From Enterobacter sp. (lineage in GTDB: Bacteria; Pseudomonadota; Gammaproteobacteria; Enterobacterales; Enterobacteriaceae): a stretch of 52,108 nucleotides of DNA. The stretch is from positions 1-52,108 of the forward strand of contig JALCNW010000025.1 of assembly GCA_022649305.1 (NCBI GenBank), read 5' to 3'. A program made the position numbers and the translations under genes. The notes beneath the pieces are model-generated. The model was not told the DNA's origin. It searched no databases and was given only the letters and a program-made list of their open reading frames with translations. Position 1 is the first letter of the stretch. Every line of letters begins with the position of its first letter. This document shows, piece by piece, positions 6,372 to 15,623 of this stretch.

Positions 6372-7133
6372 ATGATACTGGACGCCTTTAGTCTCTCGGG
6401 AAAAGTGGCCATCGTAACGGGTTGCGATACCGGTTTAGGCCAGGGGATGACGCTGGGTCTGGCCCAGGCGGGATGTGACATCGTTGGCGTGAATCGTAAG
6501 ATCCCTGAAGAAACCGCCACGCGCATTAAAGCGTTGGGTAGACGTTTCATGGCGATTCAGGCCGATCTCAGCAGGCAAGACGCCATTGATGATATCGTGG
6601 CAAAAACGGTGGCAGAGATGGGTCGCGTCGATATTCTGGTCAATAACGCGGGAACCATTCGACGGGAAGATGCCCTGTCGTTCAGTGAAAAAAACTGGGA
6701 TGACGTTATCAATCTCAACCTGAAATCTGTCTTTTTCCTCTCTCAGGCCGTAGCGCGCCAGTTCATCGCACAAGGTGCAGGCGGCAAGATTATTAATATT
6801 GCCTCCATGCTCTCATTCCAGGGGGGGATTCGCGTGCCCTCTTATACTGCGTCCAAAAGCGGCGTACTCGGAATAACGCGCCTGCTGGCAAACGAGTGGG
6901 CAACGCACGGGATTAACGTCAACGCGATAGCGCCTGGCTATATGGCGACCAATAATACGCAGCAATTGCGAGATGACGAGCAGCGCAGTAAAGAGATATT
7001 GGATCGCATTCCAGCCGCGCGCTGGGGAACGCCGGAAGACCTCCAGGGCCCGGTTGTTTTTCTGGCTTCGTCGGCTTCTGATTACGTGAATGGTTATACA
7101 TTAGCCGTCGATGGCGGCTGGCTGGCGAGATAA
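6372..7133 (+). CDS. kduD: 2-dehydro-3-deoxy-D-gluconate 5-dehydrogenase (KduD)
   Basis: A short-chain dehydrogenase that interconverts 2,5-diketo-3-deoxygluconate and 2-keto-3-deoxygluconate with NAD, in the breakdown of pectin and hyaluronan uronates. The Rossmann motif TGCDTGLGQG (residues 17-26), NNAG (91-94) and the catalytic Ser145, Tyr158 and Lys162 (YTASK) are all present. The C-terminus SDYVNGYTLAVDGGWLAR is that of KduD. The start at 6372 follows a GAGGT site and gives 253 residues, the KduD length; an upstream in-frame ATG would add 23 unrelated residues. In E. coli kduD sits beside kduI far away; here it stands alone between yniC and ydjM with its own KdgR-like box, suggesting acquisition or relocation. 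Confidence 0.9.
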   Translation: MILDAFSLSGKVAIVTGCDTGLGQGMTLGLAQAGCDIVGVNRKIPEETATRIKALGRRFMAIQADLSRQDAIDDIVAKTVAEMGRVDILVNNAGTIRREDALSFSEKNWDDVINLNLKSVFFLSQAVARQFIAQGAGGKIINIASMLSFQGGIRVPSYTASKSGVLGITRLLANEWATHGINVNAIAPGYMATNNTQQLRDDEQRSKEILDRIPAARWGTPEDLQGPVVFLASSASDYVNGYTLAVDGGWLAR

Positions 7134-7175
7134 CGCCACTTTGTGACAAAGAGTTACACCGTAACCTCTTCCGCC

Positions 7176-7213
7176 TACTGTATAAAAAACCTATACTGTA
7201 TGAATTGACAGTT
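7176..7213 (+). promoter_or_regulatory. LexA operator(s) of ydjM
   Basis: A full LexA box, CTGT-N8-ACAG, occupies 7196-7211 (flanked as TACTGTATGAATTGACAGTT at 7194-7213), 17 bp before the ydjM start. A weaker upstream copy beginning TACTGTATAAA at 7176 has only one good half-site. E. coli ydjM is likewise SOS-controlled by two boxes. Confidence 0.85.
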
Positions 7214-7227
7214 TCGTGGGTTTTATC

Positions 7228-7818
7228 ATGACGGCGGAAGGCCACCTCCTTTTTTCTATTGCCTGCGCAGTGTTTGCCAAAAACGCTGAGCTTACCCCTG
7301 TTCTGGCACAGGGCGACTGGTGGCATATTGTTCCTTCTGCGGTTCTGACCTGCTTACTTCCGGATATCGATCACCCTAAGTCGTTTCTCGGACAGCGTCT
7401 GAAATGGATAGCAAAGCCCATCGCCCGAGCCTTTGGTCATCGCGGATTCACTCACAGCCTGCTGGCGGTGTTTGCGCTGCTCACCCTCTTCTACTTGAAA
7501 GTACCGGAAAGCTGGATTGTTCCTGCCGATGCGATACAAGGAATGGTGCTTGGCTACCTGAGCCACATCCTGGCGGATATGCTTACGCCTGCTGGCGTCC
7601 CGCTGCTCTGGCCCTGCCGTTGGCGTTTTCGCTTTCCGATCCTGGCTCCGCAAAAAGGCAACCAGCTAGAGCGCGTATTGTGTATGGCGCTTTTTGCTTA
7701 CGCCGTCTGGATGCCGCAAACGTTGCCCGAAAATGGTGCAGTCCGCTGGTCATCACAGATGATCAATTCGCTGCAAATGCAGTTCGATCGTTTTATTAAT
7801 CACCAGATTGAACATTAA
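7228..7818 (+). CDS. ydjM: SOS-induced inner-membrane protein YdjM
   Basis: A 196-residue membrane protein of the metal-dependent hydrolase-like YdjM/YbcI family (DUF457). Conserved polar residues lie at membrane edges: LLPDIDHPKS (about 47-56), GHRGFTHS (about 71-78) and LSHILADMLTPAG (about 112-124), whose His and Asp residues resemble a metal site. The function is unknown; in E. coli it belongs to the LexA regulon. The start MTAEGHLLFS at 7228 is preferred to one four codons earlier because it matches the family length. LexA boxes lie immediately upstream. Confidence 0.93.
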   Translation: MTAEGHLLFSIACAVFAKNAELTPVLAQGDWWHIVPSAVLTCLLPDIDHPKSFLGQRLKWIAKPIARAFGHRGFTHSLLAVFALLTLFYLKVPESWIVPADAIQGMVLGYLSHILADMLTPAGVPLLWPCRWRFRFPILAPQKGNQLERVLCMALFAYAVWMPQTLPENGAVRWSSQMINSLQMQFDRFINHQIEH

Positions 7819-7903
7819 ACCTACAAAACAATCACATTCGTCATAATCAATTCCATTTGGATATAAGCGCGACATCACACTTCTGCTAACCTTGCGCCAA
7901 CAT

Positions 7904-7921
7904 GATCGGAATATACCGATC
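7904..7921. repeat. Inverted repeat in the tcyP leader or promoter
   Basis: GATCGG and CCGATC flank AATATA, a perfect 6-bp dyad 25 bp before the tcyP start codon. It may be an operator or a leader hairpin; I do not recognise the regulator. Confidence 0.4.
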
Positions 7922-7945
7922 GGATAATAAATCGGGAGAACGGGG

Positions 7946-9337
7946 ATGAACTTTCCACTAATCGCGAACATCGTGGTGTTCGTTGTCTTGCTATTGCTGC
8001 TGGCGCAGACGCGTCACAAGCAGTGGAGTCTGGCAAAAAAAGTACTGGTTGGCCTGGTGATGGGCGTCGTCTTTGGTCTGGCATTACAGACTATTTACGG
8101 TTCTGATAATCCCGTCCTGAAAGATTCCATTCAGTGGTTCAACGTGGTCGGTAACGGCTATGTACAATTGCTGCAAATGATCGTCATGCCGCTGGTCTTT
8201 GCCTCTATTTTGAGTGCTGTTGCCCGTCTGCATAATGCGTCGCAGCTCGGTAAAATCAGCTTCCTGACCATTGGAACCCTGCTGTTCACCACGCTGATTT
8301 CTGCGCTGGTCGGTGTGCTGGTCACTAACCTGTTTGGCCTGACCGCTGAAGGGCTGGTCCAGGGCACCGCTGAAACCGCGCGTCTGACGGCGATTGAGAC
8401 CAACTATGCAAGCAAAGTCGCCGATCTGAGCGTACCGCAGCTGCTGCTCTCCTTCGTACCGAAGAACCCGTTTGCCGACCTGACCGGTGCAAACCCTACG
8501 TCTATTATTAGCGTGGTCATTTTTGCTGCATTCCTGGGTGTCGCCGCGCTGAAACTGCTGAAGGATGATGCGCCTAAAGGCCAGCGTGTCCTGACCGCTA
8601 TCGACACGCTGCAAAGCTGGGTAATGAAGCTGGTTCGTCTGGTCATGCAATTGACGCCTTACGGTGTACTGGCGCTGATGACTAAAGTGGTGGCCGGTTC
8701 TAACCTGCAAGACATCATTAAGCTGGGCAGCTTCGTCATTGCGTCTTATCTGGGTCTGGGCATTATGTTCGTGGTTCACGGCATTCTGTTGGGTGTGAAT
8801 GGCGTTAGCCCACTGAAATACTTCCGTAAGGTCTGGCCGGTACTGACGTTCGCGTTCACCAGCCGCTCCAGTGCCGCATCGATCCCTCTGAATGTCGAAG
8901 CGCAAACGCGTCGTCTGGGTGTACCAGAATCTATCGCCAGCTTCTCTGCTTCTTTTGGCGCCACGATTGGTCAGAACGGTTGTGCAGGTCTTTATCCGGC
9001 GATGCTGGCCGTGATGGTCGCCCCGACCGTTGGGATTAACCCACTGGATCCGGTATGGATTGCTACCCTGGTCGGCATTGTTACCGTTAGCTCCGCAGGT
9101 GTTGCGGGTGTCGGCGGCGGTGCAACCTTTGCCGCACTGATCGTCTTGCCTGCGATGGGTCTGCCGGTGACTCTGGTTGCGCTGCTGATCTCCGTTGAGC
9201 CGCTCATCGACATGGGTCGTACCGCGCTTAACGTCAGTGGTTCTATGACTGCCGGTACGCTGACCAGCCAGTGGCTGAAGCAGACCGACAAAACGATTCT
9301 CGACAGCGACGAAAACGCCGAGCTGGCGCATCGTTAA
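7946..9337 (+). CDS. tcyP: L-cystine:cation symporter TcyP
   Basis: TcyP (YdjN) imports L-cystine, and some related compounds, using the ion gradient across the inner membrane. It belongs to the dicarboxylate/amino acid:cation symporter family. At 463 residues it has the expected length and about eight to ten membrane helices. The re-entrant-loop serine-rich motif is seen as [15 protein letters not shown] (about residues 304-318), and a second glycine-rich hairpin as [18 protein letters not shown] (about 381-398). The ATG at 7946 follows CGGGGA. In E. coli it is a CysB target induced by sulfur limitation; I could not place a CysB site here. A shared terminator separates it from convergent cedA. 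Confidence 0.95.
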   Translation: MNFPLIANIVVFVVLLLLLAQTRHKQWSLAKKVLVGLVMGVVFGLALQTIYGSDNPVLKDSIQWFNVVGNGYVQLLQMIVMPLVFASILSAVARLHNASQLGKISFLTIGTLLFTTLISALVGVLVTNLFGLTAEGLVQGTAETARLTAIETNYASKVADLSVPQLLLSFVPKNPFADLTGANPTSIISVVIFAAFLGVAALKLLKDDAPKGQRVLTAIDTLQSWVMKLVRLVMQLTPYGVLALMTKVVAGSNLQDIIKLGSFVIASYLGLGIMFVVHGILLGVNGVSPLKYFRKVWPVLTFAFTSRSSAASIPLNVEAQTRRLGVPESIASFSASFGATIGQNGCAGLYPAMLAVMVAPTVGINPLDPVWIATLVGIVTVSSAGVAGVGGGATFAALIVLPAMGLPVTLVALLISVEPLIDMGRTALNVSGSMTAGTLTSQWLKQTDKTILDSDENAELAHR

Positions 9338-9350
9338 TTGCTGCAAAAAC

Positions 9351-9378
9351 AAAAAAACCGCTTTCGAGCGGTTTTTTT
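9351..9378. terminator. Bidirectional terminator between tcyP and cedA
   Basis: ACCGCT and AGCGGT pair over a TTCG tetraloop-like centre, with seven A before and seven T after. It works in both directions. Confidence 0.93.
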
Positions 9379-9385
9379 ATGTCTG

Positions 9386-9625
9386 CTATTCCTGAATATC
9401 GTCATCCTGACGGATTTGCATCGCCCAACGCTGCGCCGCTTCCGCGACGGTAAATGTAGGTGAGCGCTCAAAATTTTCGCCCCGCAGGACGAACGCTACA
9501 TATTTCCCGCGCAGCTGCCAGACGTCGCGAAAGCCATCCACTTTCAGGGCGTGAGCGGGCGGCGCAGGTTCGACGCGAGGCACGTAGCTAATAACAGGAC
9601 GGTTTTGTTGACGATACGATTTCAT
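9386..9625 (-). CDS. cedA: Cell division activator CedA
   Basis: CedA is a small DNA-binding protein that restores cell division in E. coli dnaA(cos) cells, which over-initiate replication; it has also been found bound to RNA polymerase. The 79-residue product contains the conserved core VPRVEPAPP, FRDVWQLRGKYVAFVL and FTVAEAAQRWAMQIRQ. The start at 9625 (MKSYRQQNRPVIS) is chosen by alignment to the E. coli N-terminus; no strong ribosome-binding site is visible, and the frame stays open for 31 codons upstream. It converges on tcyP and diverges from katE. Confidence 0.9.
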   Translation of the reverse strand: MKSYRQQNRPVISYVPRVEPAPPAHALKVDGFRDVWQLRGKYVAFVLRGENFERSPTFTVAEAAQRWAMQIRQDDDIQE

Positions 9626-9782
9626 AAGCGACTGGTTCACTAAAGCAAATTCTGGAAACAGGAAATTCCTATCATAGCCGATCCCGGCCCCGCGCGTCGC
9701 GCTTCGCATCGACCTCACCGCGCCTTTCGCGCACCGTCGTTGTGAAAACTCTCACTTTGCCCGCCATCAAACCACATTGTTC

Positions 9783-9788
9783 TATAGT
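9783..9788 (+). promoter_or_regulatory. Sigma-S-like -10 element of katE
   Basis: TATAGT preceded by C (CTATAGT) lies about 58 bp before the katE start, without a good -35 at 17 bp. This is the usual look of a sigma-S promoter, and katE is a classic RpoS-dependent gene in E. coli. Confidence 0.4.
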
Positions 9789-9846
9789 TAGTAGGCTTTT
9801 ACGCAACAACGACCGATTTCAGCAATGAAAACAGGAGACGAGTGCA

Positions 9847-12105
9847 ATGTCGAAAAAAGATAAGACCCATCAACCCCATCAATCACCTATTCATGGCACC
9901 GAGGAATCTCAACCCGGCATGGACTCGCTCGCCCCGGAGGATGGTTCCCATCGCCCCGCGCCAGAACCTACCGCGCCTGGTGAGCAACCGACGGCACCGG
10001 GAAGTCTAAAATCACCGGACACCGGCAATGACAAACTCAAGTCATTAGAGAATCACCGCAAAGGCAGCGAAGGTTTTGCCCTCACCACCAACCAGGGCGT
10101 GCGCATTGCCGACGACCAAAATTCGCTTCGTGCGGGTAATCGTGGCCCGACGCTGCTCGAAGATTTTATCCTGCGGGAAAAAATCACCCATTTTGACCAC
10201 GAGCGCATACCGGAACGTATCGTTCATGCTCGCGGCTCCGCTGCCCACGGTTATTTCCAGCCTTATAAGAGCCTGAGCGACGTCACGAAAGCGGATTTCC
10301 TCTCCGACCCGGATAAGATAACGCCGGTCTTCGTGCGTTTTTCTACCGTCCAGGGGGGAGCAGGATCGGCGGATACGGTGCGTGATATTCGCGGTTTCGC
10401 GACAAAGTTTTATACCGATGAAGGGATCTTCGACCTCGTAGGCAACAACACGCCGGTTTTCTTCATTCAGGATGCGCATAAGTTCCCGGATTTTGTCCAC
10501 GCCGTTAAACCGGAACCGCACTGGGCCATTCCGCAGGGCCAAAGCGCACATGACACCTTCTGGGACTATGTTTCGCTACAGCCTGAAACGCTGCATAACG
10601 TGATGTGGGCCATGTCCGATCGCGGGATCCCGCGCAGCTATCGCACGATGGAAGGATTTGGCATCCATACCTTCCGCCTGATCAATGCCGAAGGCAAAAC
10701 CACGTTTGTCCGTTTCCACTGGAAACCCGTTGCCGGGAAAGCCTCGCTGGTATGGGATGAGGCGCAAAAGCTGACCGGCCGCGATCCTGACTTCCACCGT
10801 CGCGAACTGTGGGAATCCATCGAGGCGGGTGATTACCCGGAATATGAACTCGGATTCCAGTTAATTCCTGAAGAGGACGAATTCAAATTCGATTTCGACC
10901 TGCTTGACCCAACCAAACTCATCCCTGAAGAGCTGGTTCCAGTGCAACTGGTGGGCAAAATGGTGCTCAACCGCAACCCGGATAACTTCTTTGCTGAAAA
11001 CGAACAGGTGGCGTTCCATCCCGGACATATTGTGCCGGGGCTTGATTTCACTAACGATCCGCTGTTACAGGGACGCCTGTTCTCCTATACCGACACGCAA
11101 ATTAGCCGTCTCGGCGGGCCAAACTTCCACGAAATCCCGATCAATCGCCCGACCTGCCCTTACCATAATTTCCAGCGCGACGGCATGCATCGTCAGGATA
11201 TCGACACCAACCCAGCGAACTACGAGCCTAACTCTATCAACGATAACTGGCCGCGCGAAACGCCGCCAGGACCCAAACGCGGCGGTTTTGAGTCCTATCA
11301 GGAGCGGGTTGAAGGCACAAAAATTCGCGAGCGCAGCCCGTCGTTTGGCGAATATTATGCCCACCCTCGCCTGTTCTGGCAAAGCCAGACGCCGGTTGAG
11401 CAGCAGCACATTATTGGCGCGTTTAGCTTTGAGCTAGGCAAAGTGGTACGGACCTATATCCGTGAACGCGTTGTTGATCAGCTGGTGCATATCGATATCA
11501 AACTCGCGCAAAGCGTGGCGGATAATCTGGGGATTGCCCTGACGGACGAGCAACGTCATACCGCACCGCCGAAAGAGGTCAACGGCCTTAAAAAAGATCC
11601 TTCGCTCAGCCTCTATGCCGTACCGGGCGGATCGATTAAAGGTCGCGTGGTAGCCGTGTTGCTCAACGACACCACCAAATCCAGCGACCTGTTAGCTATC
11701 CTTCAGGCGCTTAAAGCCAAAGGCGTCCATGCAAAACTGCTGTATTCACGCATGGGTGAAGTGAAAGCTGACGATGGAACCGTTGTACCGATTGCGGGGA
11801 CTTTTGCCGGTGCGCCGTCGCTCACCGTAGATGCGGTGCTGGTCCCTTGCGGAGATATAAAGAGCCTGCTCGGGAACGGCGATGCTGCCTATTACCTGCT
11901 CGAAGCCTATAAGCACCTGAAACCTATCGCGCTAGCGGGCGATGCACGCCAGTTTAAAACGCTGCTGAAGGTGGCCGATCAAGGCGAGGAAGGTATCATA
12001 GAGGGCGATAGCGCAGACGGGTCGTTTATGGACGAACTGTTCGATCTGCTTGCTGCACACCGCGTATGGTCGCGCAGCAGTAAGATCGCTGCAATCCCGG
12101 CCTAA
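9847..12105 (+). CDS. katE: Catalase HPII
   Basis: The large-subunit, stationary-phase catalase breaks hydrogen peroxide into water and oxygen with a modified (cis-heme d) cofactor. The 752-residue protein has a hydrophilic N-terminal arm (1 to about 75), the catalase barrel with catalytic His127 in [10 protein letters not shown], the conserved [17 protein letters not shown] segment, and the proximal heme ligand Tyr414 in [11 protein letters not shown]-terminal flavodoxin-like domain (about 600-752) is typical of large catalases. E. coli HPII is 753 residues with His128 and Tyr415, so numbering shifts by one. AGGAGACGAGTGCA precedes the ATG. A strong terminator follows. Confidence 0.97.
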   Translation: MSKKDKTHQPHQSPIHGTEESQPGMDSLAPEDGSHRPAPEPTAPGEQPTAPGSLKSPDTGNDKLKSLENHRKGSEGFALTTNQGVRIADDQNSLRAGNRGPTLLEDFILREKITHFDHERIPERIVHARGSAAHGYFQPYKSLSDVTKADFLSDPDKITPVFVRFSTVQGGAGSADTVRDIRGFATKFYTDEGIFDLVGNNTPVFFIQDAHKFPDFVHAVKPEPHWAIPQGQSAHDTFWDYVSLQPETLHNVMWAMSDRGIPRSYRTMEGFGIHTFRLINAEGKTTFVRFHWKPVAGKASLVWDEAQKLTGRDPDFHRRELWESIEAGDYPEYELGFQLIPEEDEFKFDFDLLDPTKLIPEELVPVQLVGKMVLNRNPDNFFAENEQVAFHPGHIVPGLDFTNDPLLQGRLFSYTDTQISRLGGPNFHEIPINRPTCPYHNFQRDGMHRQDIDTNPANYEPNSINDNWPRETPPGPKRGGFESYQERVEGTKIRERSPSFGEYYAHPRLFWQSQTPVEQQHIIGAFSFELGKVVRTYIRERVVDQLVHIDIKLAQSVADNLGIALTDEQRHTAPPKEVNGLKKDPSLSLYAVPGGSIKGRVVAVLLNDTTKSSDLLAILQALKAKGVHAKLLYSRMGEVKADDGTVVPIAGTFAGAPSLTVDAVLVPCGDIKSLLGNGDAAYYLLEAYKHLKPIALAGDARQFKTLLKVADQGEEGIIEGDSADGSFMDELFDLLAAHRVWSRSSKIAAIPA

Positions 12106-12106
12106 A

Positions 12107-12142
12107 AATAACCCGGGAGGCGATTTCGCCTCCCGGGTTATT
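12107..12142. terminator. Terminator between katE and chbG
   Basis: A near-perfect 17-bp stem, AATAACCCGGGAGGCGA with its complement, closes on TT. It lies between the two convergent stop codons and can serve both. Confidence 0.8.
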
Positions 12143-12147
12143 CACTT

Positions 12148-12906
12148 TCACAAATCTCTGAAGGTCCCCAAACGATACCCTCGCTCGGCAATCGCGTACT
12201 TTAGCGATGCTGACGTCAGCACGTCCAGTTCTGCCAGACGCGGCCAGCAATAGGCGCTTTTACGCACCGTATTGTCGACAAACGCCGGATGGGCCATCAC
12301 TTCAAACGATCTTTCACCGCGCGCCGTAGAGGCATCCAGCACCTGCAAAAACAGCGCTTCACCGATCTCGTCACCGTAAAAATCACTGCTGTAGCCGTCA
12401 GTGGTAGGCGCGTCGCTAAGCGTCAGTTCATGCAACGCCAGCGCCTGGCGGTCAACGCGCATCGCCACCCCTTTGCGGGCCGCAAACGCGGCGACCAAAG
12501 GGAAAATCGCCGGGATCATATGTACATGGTGATGGCTGTCGATATGCGTAGGCTCGCGTCCAAAGAGATCGACAAAACGGTTAAACTGACAATCCAGCTC
12601 GCGCGCAATCTCCTCAAGCGGCAGAGCACCACGCTCAGCCATCTCCCAAATCCATTTACCTAACAGGCCATCACGCGCCAGTCCTGGCATTAACGTGAGC
12701 GGCATGCCCAGCGTTAACACAAAGTGCATGCCAACACCCAACTCCGGCAGTGTGCGACTCAGCGCCGCGGCATGTTCAATCGCTTCGCCATTCACCAGCG
12801 CGGTGGTTGATGTCACCACCCCGTGGCGACAGGCTTCGACAATGCCGTAGTTTTGCCCTTTTGACAGGCCAAAATCGTCGGCATTTACGATCAGCAGATT
12901 TTCCAT
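12148..12906 (-). CDS. chbG: Chitooligosaccharide monodeacetylase
   Basis: ChbG removes one acetyl group from chitobiose 6-phosphate (and chitotriose phosphate); the monodeacetylated sugar is both the ChbF substrate and the inducer sensed by ChbR. The 252-residue protein is a YdjC-type deacetylase. Metal ligands are in the N-terminal NADDFG motif (Asp at about 10-11) and the [10 protein letters not shown] motif (about 120-129), with MAHPAF near residue 205. It is the last gene of the chb operon, 11 bp after chbF. It is three residues longer than the E. coli protein as I recall it. Confidence 0.95.
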   Translation of the reverse strand: MENLLIVNADDFGLSKGQNYGIVEACRHGVVTSTTALVNGEAIEHAAALSRTLPELGVGMHFVLTLGMPLTLMPGLARDGLLGKWIWEMAERGALPLEEIARELDCQFNRFVDLFGREPTHIDSHHHVHMIPAIFPLVAAFAARKGVAMRVDRQALALHELTLSDAPTTDGYSSDFYGDEIGEALFLQVLDASTARGERSFEVMAHPAFVDNTVRKSAYCWPRLAELDVLTSASLKYAIAERGYRLGTFRDL

Positions 12907-12917
12907 CTCGTTCCCTC

Positions 12918-14273
12918 TTAGCGATGTTCGCGTTTGAGCTTCTCGGTTGTCGCCGCAAAGTTAGGCAGCCATTTCTCATGCGCCAGAATCATCTCTCGCG
13001 CCAGCAATTCTGCATCGCGGTCGGAATGGACCAGTGGGCTCAGATTAAGCGCCAGCAGGACATCATTCAACTCACCGCTCAGCGCCGCGTGGCTTGCCGC
13101 GACTTCAAAACCTTTAATAGTGTGAATAAGGCCCATCACTTTTTCATCAAAATGCGTGATGCGAGGATGCGGCTTCACCCCATCGCGGCCCAGGATACAG
13201 GTCATCTCCACCGCCCAGTCCGCCGGGATGTTATCAATATGACCGTAGTGCGGCACGTTCACATAATGTTCGGCCTGTTTGTCGTTGTAAATGGCGTTGA
13301 TCACTTCACAGGCAGCATCCGAGTAGTACGCCCCGCCGCGCTGCTCAAGCTCTTTCGGTTTGACGTTCAGGTCAGGGTTTTTATACAAATCGAACAGCTG
13401 CTTTTCCACCTTTTGCACAACTTGCGCGCGCGCGCCGCCCTTGTAGTATTCGCCCATTTCGATAGCCAACATCTCTTTCTGCTTGAAGTAGTAAAGCAGG
13501 TAAGAACACGGCAGCAAATTGAGCGAACGAATCAGGCCTTCGCTGAACGGCAGGTCAAAGATATTTTTCACCGAGCCTGCGGTGAGTCGGCCAGAGGCCA
13601 CACCATCCAGCAGCTCGGCAAAGCGCGATTCGCCATTAACCAGGACGTCTTTGATAAAGACCATGTGATTCAGGCCAAACAGATCGATAGCGAGATCGTC
13701 GCTGTCGGACAGTGCGAGTACGTCGCTGATAAACATCTTCATGCCAATCGGGATATTACAAACGCCGATAAAGCGTTTAAAGCCCGTGTGGCGATACACG
13801 GCTTCCGTGACCATCCCGGCCGGGTTGGTAAAGTTGATGACCCAGGCGTTCGGGCAAATTTCTTCGACATCTTTGATAATGTCAAAAATCACCGGAATGG
13901 TACGCAAACCTTTAAACAGGCCGCCTGCGCCGTTGGTTTCCTGGCCCAGATAGCCGTGGCTCAGCGGGATACGCTCATCCAGCTCACGGGCTTTTAGCTG
14001 CCCGACGCGCAGCTGGGTTGTCACAAAGTCAGCATCTTTAAGTGCCTGACGGCGATCCAGCGTTTTGTAGACGGTTAGCGGAACGCCCGCTTTTTTAACC
14101 ATTCGCTGGCAGAGATCGAAAATAATATCGAGTTTCTCTTGGCCCTCTTCAACGTCTACCAGCCATAATTCGCTGACCGGCAGTTCGTGATAACGTTTAA
14201 GAAACCCTTCCAGAAGTTCCGGGGTATAACTGCTGCCACCACCAATGGTCACGACTTTTAATTTCTGTTGCAT
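12918..14273 (-). CDS. chbF: 6-phospho-beta-glucosidase (GH4)
   Basis: ChbF hydrolyses phosphorylated chitobiose, and also cellobiose 6-phosphate, by the NAD- and Mn-dependent redox mechanism of glycoside hydrolase family 4. The NAD-binding start [18 protein letters not shown] (about residues 8-25) is clear. The Mn-ligand region shows GVCNIPIG with the conserved Cys (about 172) and the following LNHMVF with the His (about 202). The 451-residue length is normal. The gene follows chbR after a 112-bp gap that contains a small hairpin and precedes chbG by 11 bp. Confidence 0.96.
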   Translation of the reverse strand: MQQKLKVVTIGGGSSYTPELLEGFLKRYHELPVSELWLVDVEEGQEKLDIIFDLCQRMVKKAGVPLTVYKTLDRRQALKDADFVTTQLRVGQLKARELDERIPLSHGYLGQETNGAGGLFKGLRTIPVIFDIIKDVEEICPNAWVINFTNPAGMVTEAVYRHTGFKRFIGVCNIPIGMKMFISDVLALSDSDDLAIDLFGLNHMVFIKDVLVNGESRFAELLDGVASGRLTAGSVKNIFDLPFSEGLIRSLNLLPCSYLLYYFKQKEMLAIEMGEYYKGGARAQVVQKVEKQLFDLYKNPDLNVKPKELEQRGGAYYSDAACEVINAIYNDKQAEHYVNVPHYGHIDNIPADWAVEMTCILGRDGVKPHPRITHFDEKVMGLIHTIKGFEVAASHAALSGELNDVLLALNLSPLVHSDRDAELLAREMILAHEKWLPNFAATTEKLKREHR

Positions 14274-14362
14274 AGTATCTCCCTTAGCGTATCAGGTTAA
14301 CCGCCTGCAAAGTATAGCGTTCCGTTCCCGCTATTTTGGGCAAGCGCTTATGTCAATATTCA

Positions 14363-14380
14363 TAGGCGGATAACACCGCC
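14363..14380 (-). repeat. Small hairpin between chbR and chbF
   Basis: AGGCGG and CCGCCT pair across a 6-base loop. It lies in the 112-bp chbR-chbF gap with no T-run, so it may stabilise or process the operon mRNA, or lower expression of the distal genes; this is inference. Confidence 0.4.
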
Positions 14381-14385
14381 TGAAT

Positions 14386-15204
14386 TTAATTTATTACGGT
14401 CAGATTTTTTCGATAACTGTTCGGAGTGAATGAGGTAAACCTTTTAAAGGTTTTAATAAACAGGCTCGGACTGCTGTAACCCGACTCGTAGGCGATATCG
14501 GTTATCGAATAATTTGTAATTTCCAGCTGTTTTTTAGCAAAATTAATGCGTATGCCATTAATAATTTGCACCGGGGTTTTCTGATAATACCGCTGGGTGG
14601 CGCGCGTGAGATATTCCTGTGATTTACCCGACAGCGCGATCATATTTTCCAGGGCATTATCGCCAAACTGTATTTTTTCATGCATCAATTCAACGGTGCC
14701 ACGAAGCCATTGCGGAATATCGTCGATAACCTGCTGTTCATCACGATGATGGCGCAGGCGGTTCATCACATAGAACGTCACCGTTTCAATAAACTCGTCA
14801 AATTCGCTGTCACGAAAGTTAAGTGAGGCGATAACCGTTTCAATCCACGTGAGGAATTCAGTCTTGATGCGATAAACCTGCGAGGCCACAAAGCAGAACG
14901 GCACCAGCGGCAGGTAATGTTTTTCGAAGAAACGTCGGCTTACGCCCACGTTGAGAATGCGCGTAGCGCCAAATTCGTAAAAACTCTGGTGGTAGGAACC
15001 CATCGGGAGGAACACAAAGTCACCGCGCTCCAGTAAGACCCGTTTGCCGTTGATCTCCTGGTAGTAGCGTCCGGTCAACACAATCGTGAATTCGTAGTAG
15101 TCATGCTGATGCAAGCCACTCGCGCTTTCCGTCTTGTTGTAGATAACCACATGAAAATTCTTGCCGTTAAACAACTGCTGCTCAAGTGCGGTTTTGATTT
15201 CCAT
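14386..15204 (-). CDS. chbR: AraC-family regulator ChbR
   Basis: ChbR is the dual regulator of the chb operon: a repressor without inducer and an activator with (monodeacetylated) chitobiose phosphate. The N-terminal cupin half (about residues 10-90; [20 protein letters not shown]) binds ligand. The C-terminal AraC helix-turn-helix pair (about 165-268) includes the second helix-turn-helix [20 protein letters not shown]. At 272 residues it is slightly shorter than E. coli ChbR (280), because the N-terminal leader differs ([17 protein letters not shown]). It lies inside the operon, 24 bp after chbA, preceded by GGAGG. Confidence 0.95.
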   Translation of the reverse strand: MEIKTALEQQLFNGKNFHVVIYNKTESASGLHQHDYYEFTIVLTGRYYQEINGKRVLLERGDFVFLPMGSYHQSFYEFGATRILNVGVSRRFFEKHYLPLVPFCFVASQVYRIKTEFLTWIETVIASLNFRDSEFDEFIETVTFYVMNRLRHHRDEQQVIDDIPQWLRGTVELMHEKIQFGDNALENMIALSGKSQEYLTRATQRYYQKTPVQIINGIRINFAKKQLEITNYSITDIAYESGYSSPSLFIKTFKRFTSFTPNSYRKNLTVIN

Positions 15205-15228
15205 CGTGTTGACCTCCTGTAACCTGAC

Positions 15229-15576
15229 CTAGTGCATCTTCTCGTGAAGCTCAATCAACTCTGCTACCAGCTCGCGTGCCAGCATGGAGGTCATCAGATG
15301 ATCCTGCGCATGCACCAGTACCAGACTAACCTTCATCTTACCCTCACCCTGATCGCTTTCGATAAGTTTTGTCTGCACCAGGTGAGCCTCATTCAGCGCC
15401 GTGCGGGATTGCGCCATCATGGTTTTTGCCGCCTCAAAATCGCCCTGCTTCGCCTGTTTGAGCGCAGCATATGCCAGACTGCGTGCCTGTCCGGAATTAA
15501 TAATGAGCCCCATCACCACTTCTTCTAGATCGTTCTCGGCGGCCTCTTCTGCCACGATGGTATCCAAATCAAACAT
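15229..15576 (-). CDS. chbA: Chitobiose PTS enzyme IIA
   Basis: The IIA component passes phosphate from HPr to ChbB during chitobiose uptake. It belongs to the lactose-type IIA family, a trimer of three-helix bundles. The phosphorylated residue is His89 in LVHAQDHLM. The start is set at 15576 (MFDLDTIVAEEAAEN) after AAGGAGAGACAAG, giving 115 residues; an upstream in-frame ATG would overlap the chbC-chbA gap without a ribosome-binding site. The helix VVMGLIINSGQARSLAYAAL is identical in type to the E. coli protein. Confidence 0.95.
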   Translation of the reverse strand: MFDLDTIVAEEAAENDLEEVVMGLIINSGQARSLAYAALKQAKQGDFEAAKTMMAQSRTALNEAHLVQTKLIESDQGEGKMKVSLVLVHAQDHLMTSMLARELVAELIELHEKMH

Positions 15577-15623
15577 CTTGTCTCTCCTTTTGAGTGGCGC
15601 GGGTTTCCCCGCGCCGAGCAATC

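Noticed and set aside
8084-9352. 422-codon open frame on the minus strand across tcyP
   Set aside because: It lies wholly opposite tcyP, has a low-complexity Gln/Arg/Asn-rich product with no domain and no ribosome-binding site, and is explained by the codon bias of the real gene.
12750-13997. 415-codon open frame on the plus strand across chbG and chbF
   Set aside because: It is antisense to two well-conserved genes; its product resembles no protein and mirrors their codon pattern.
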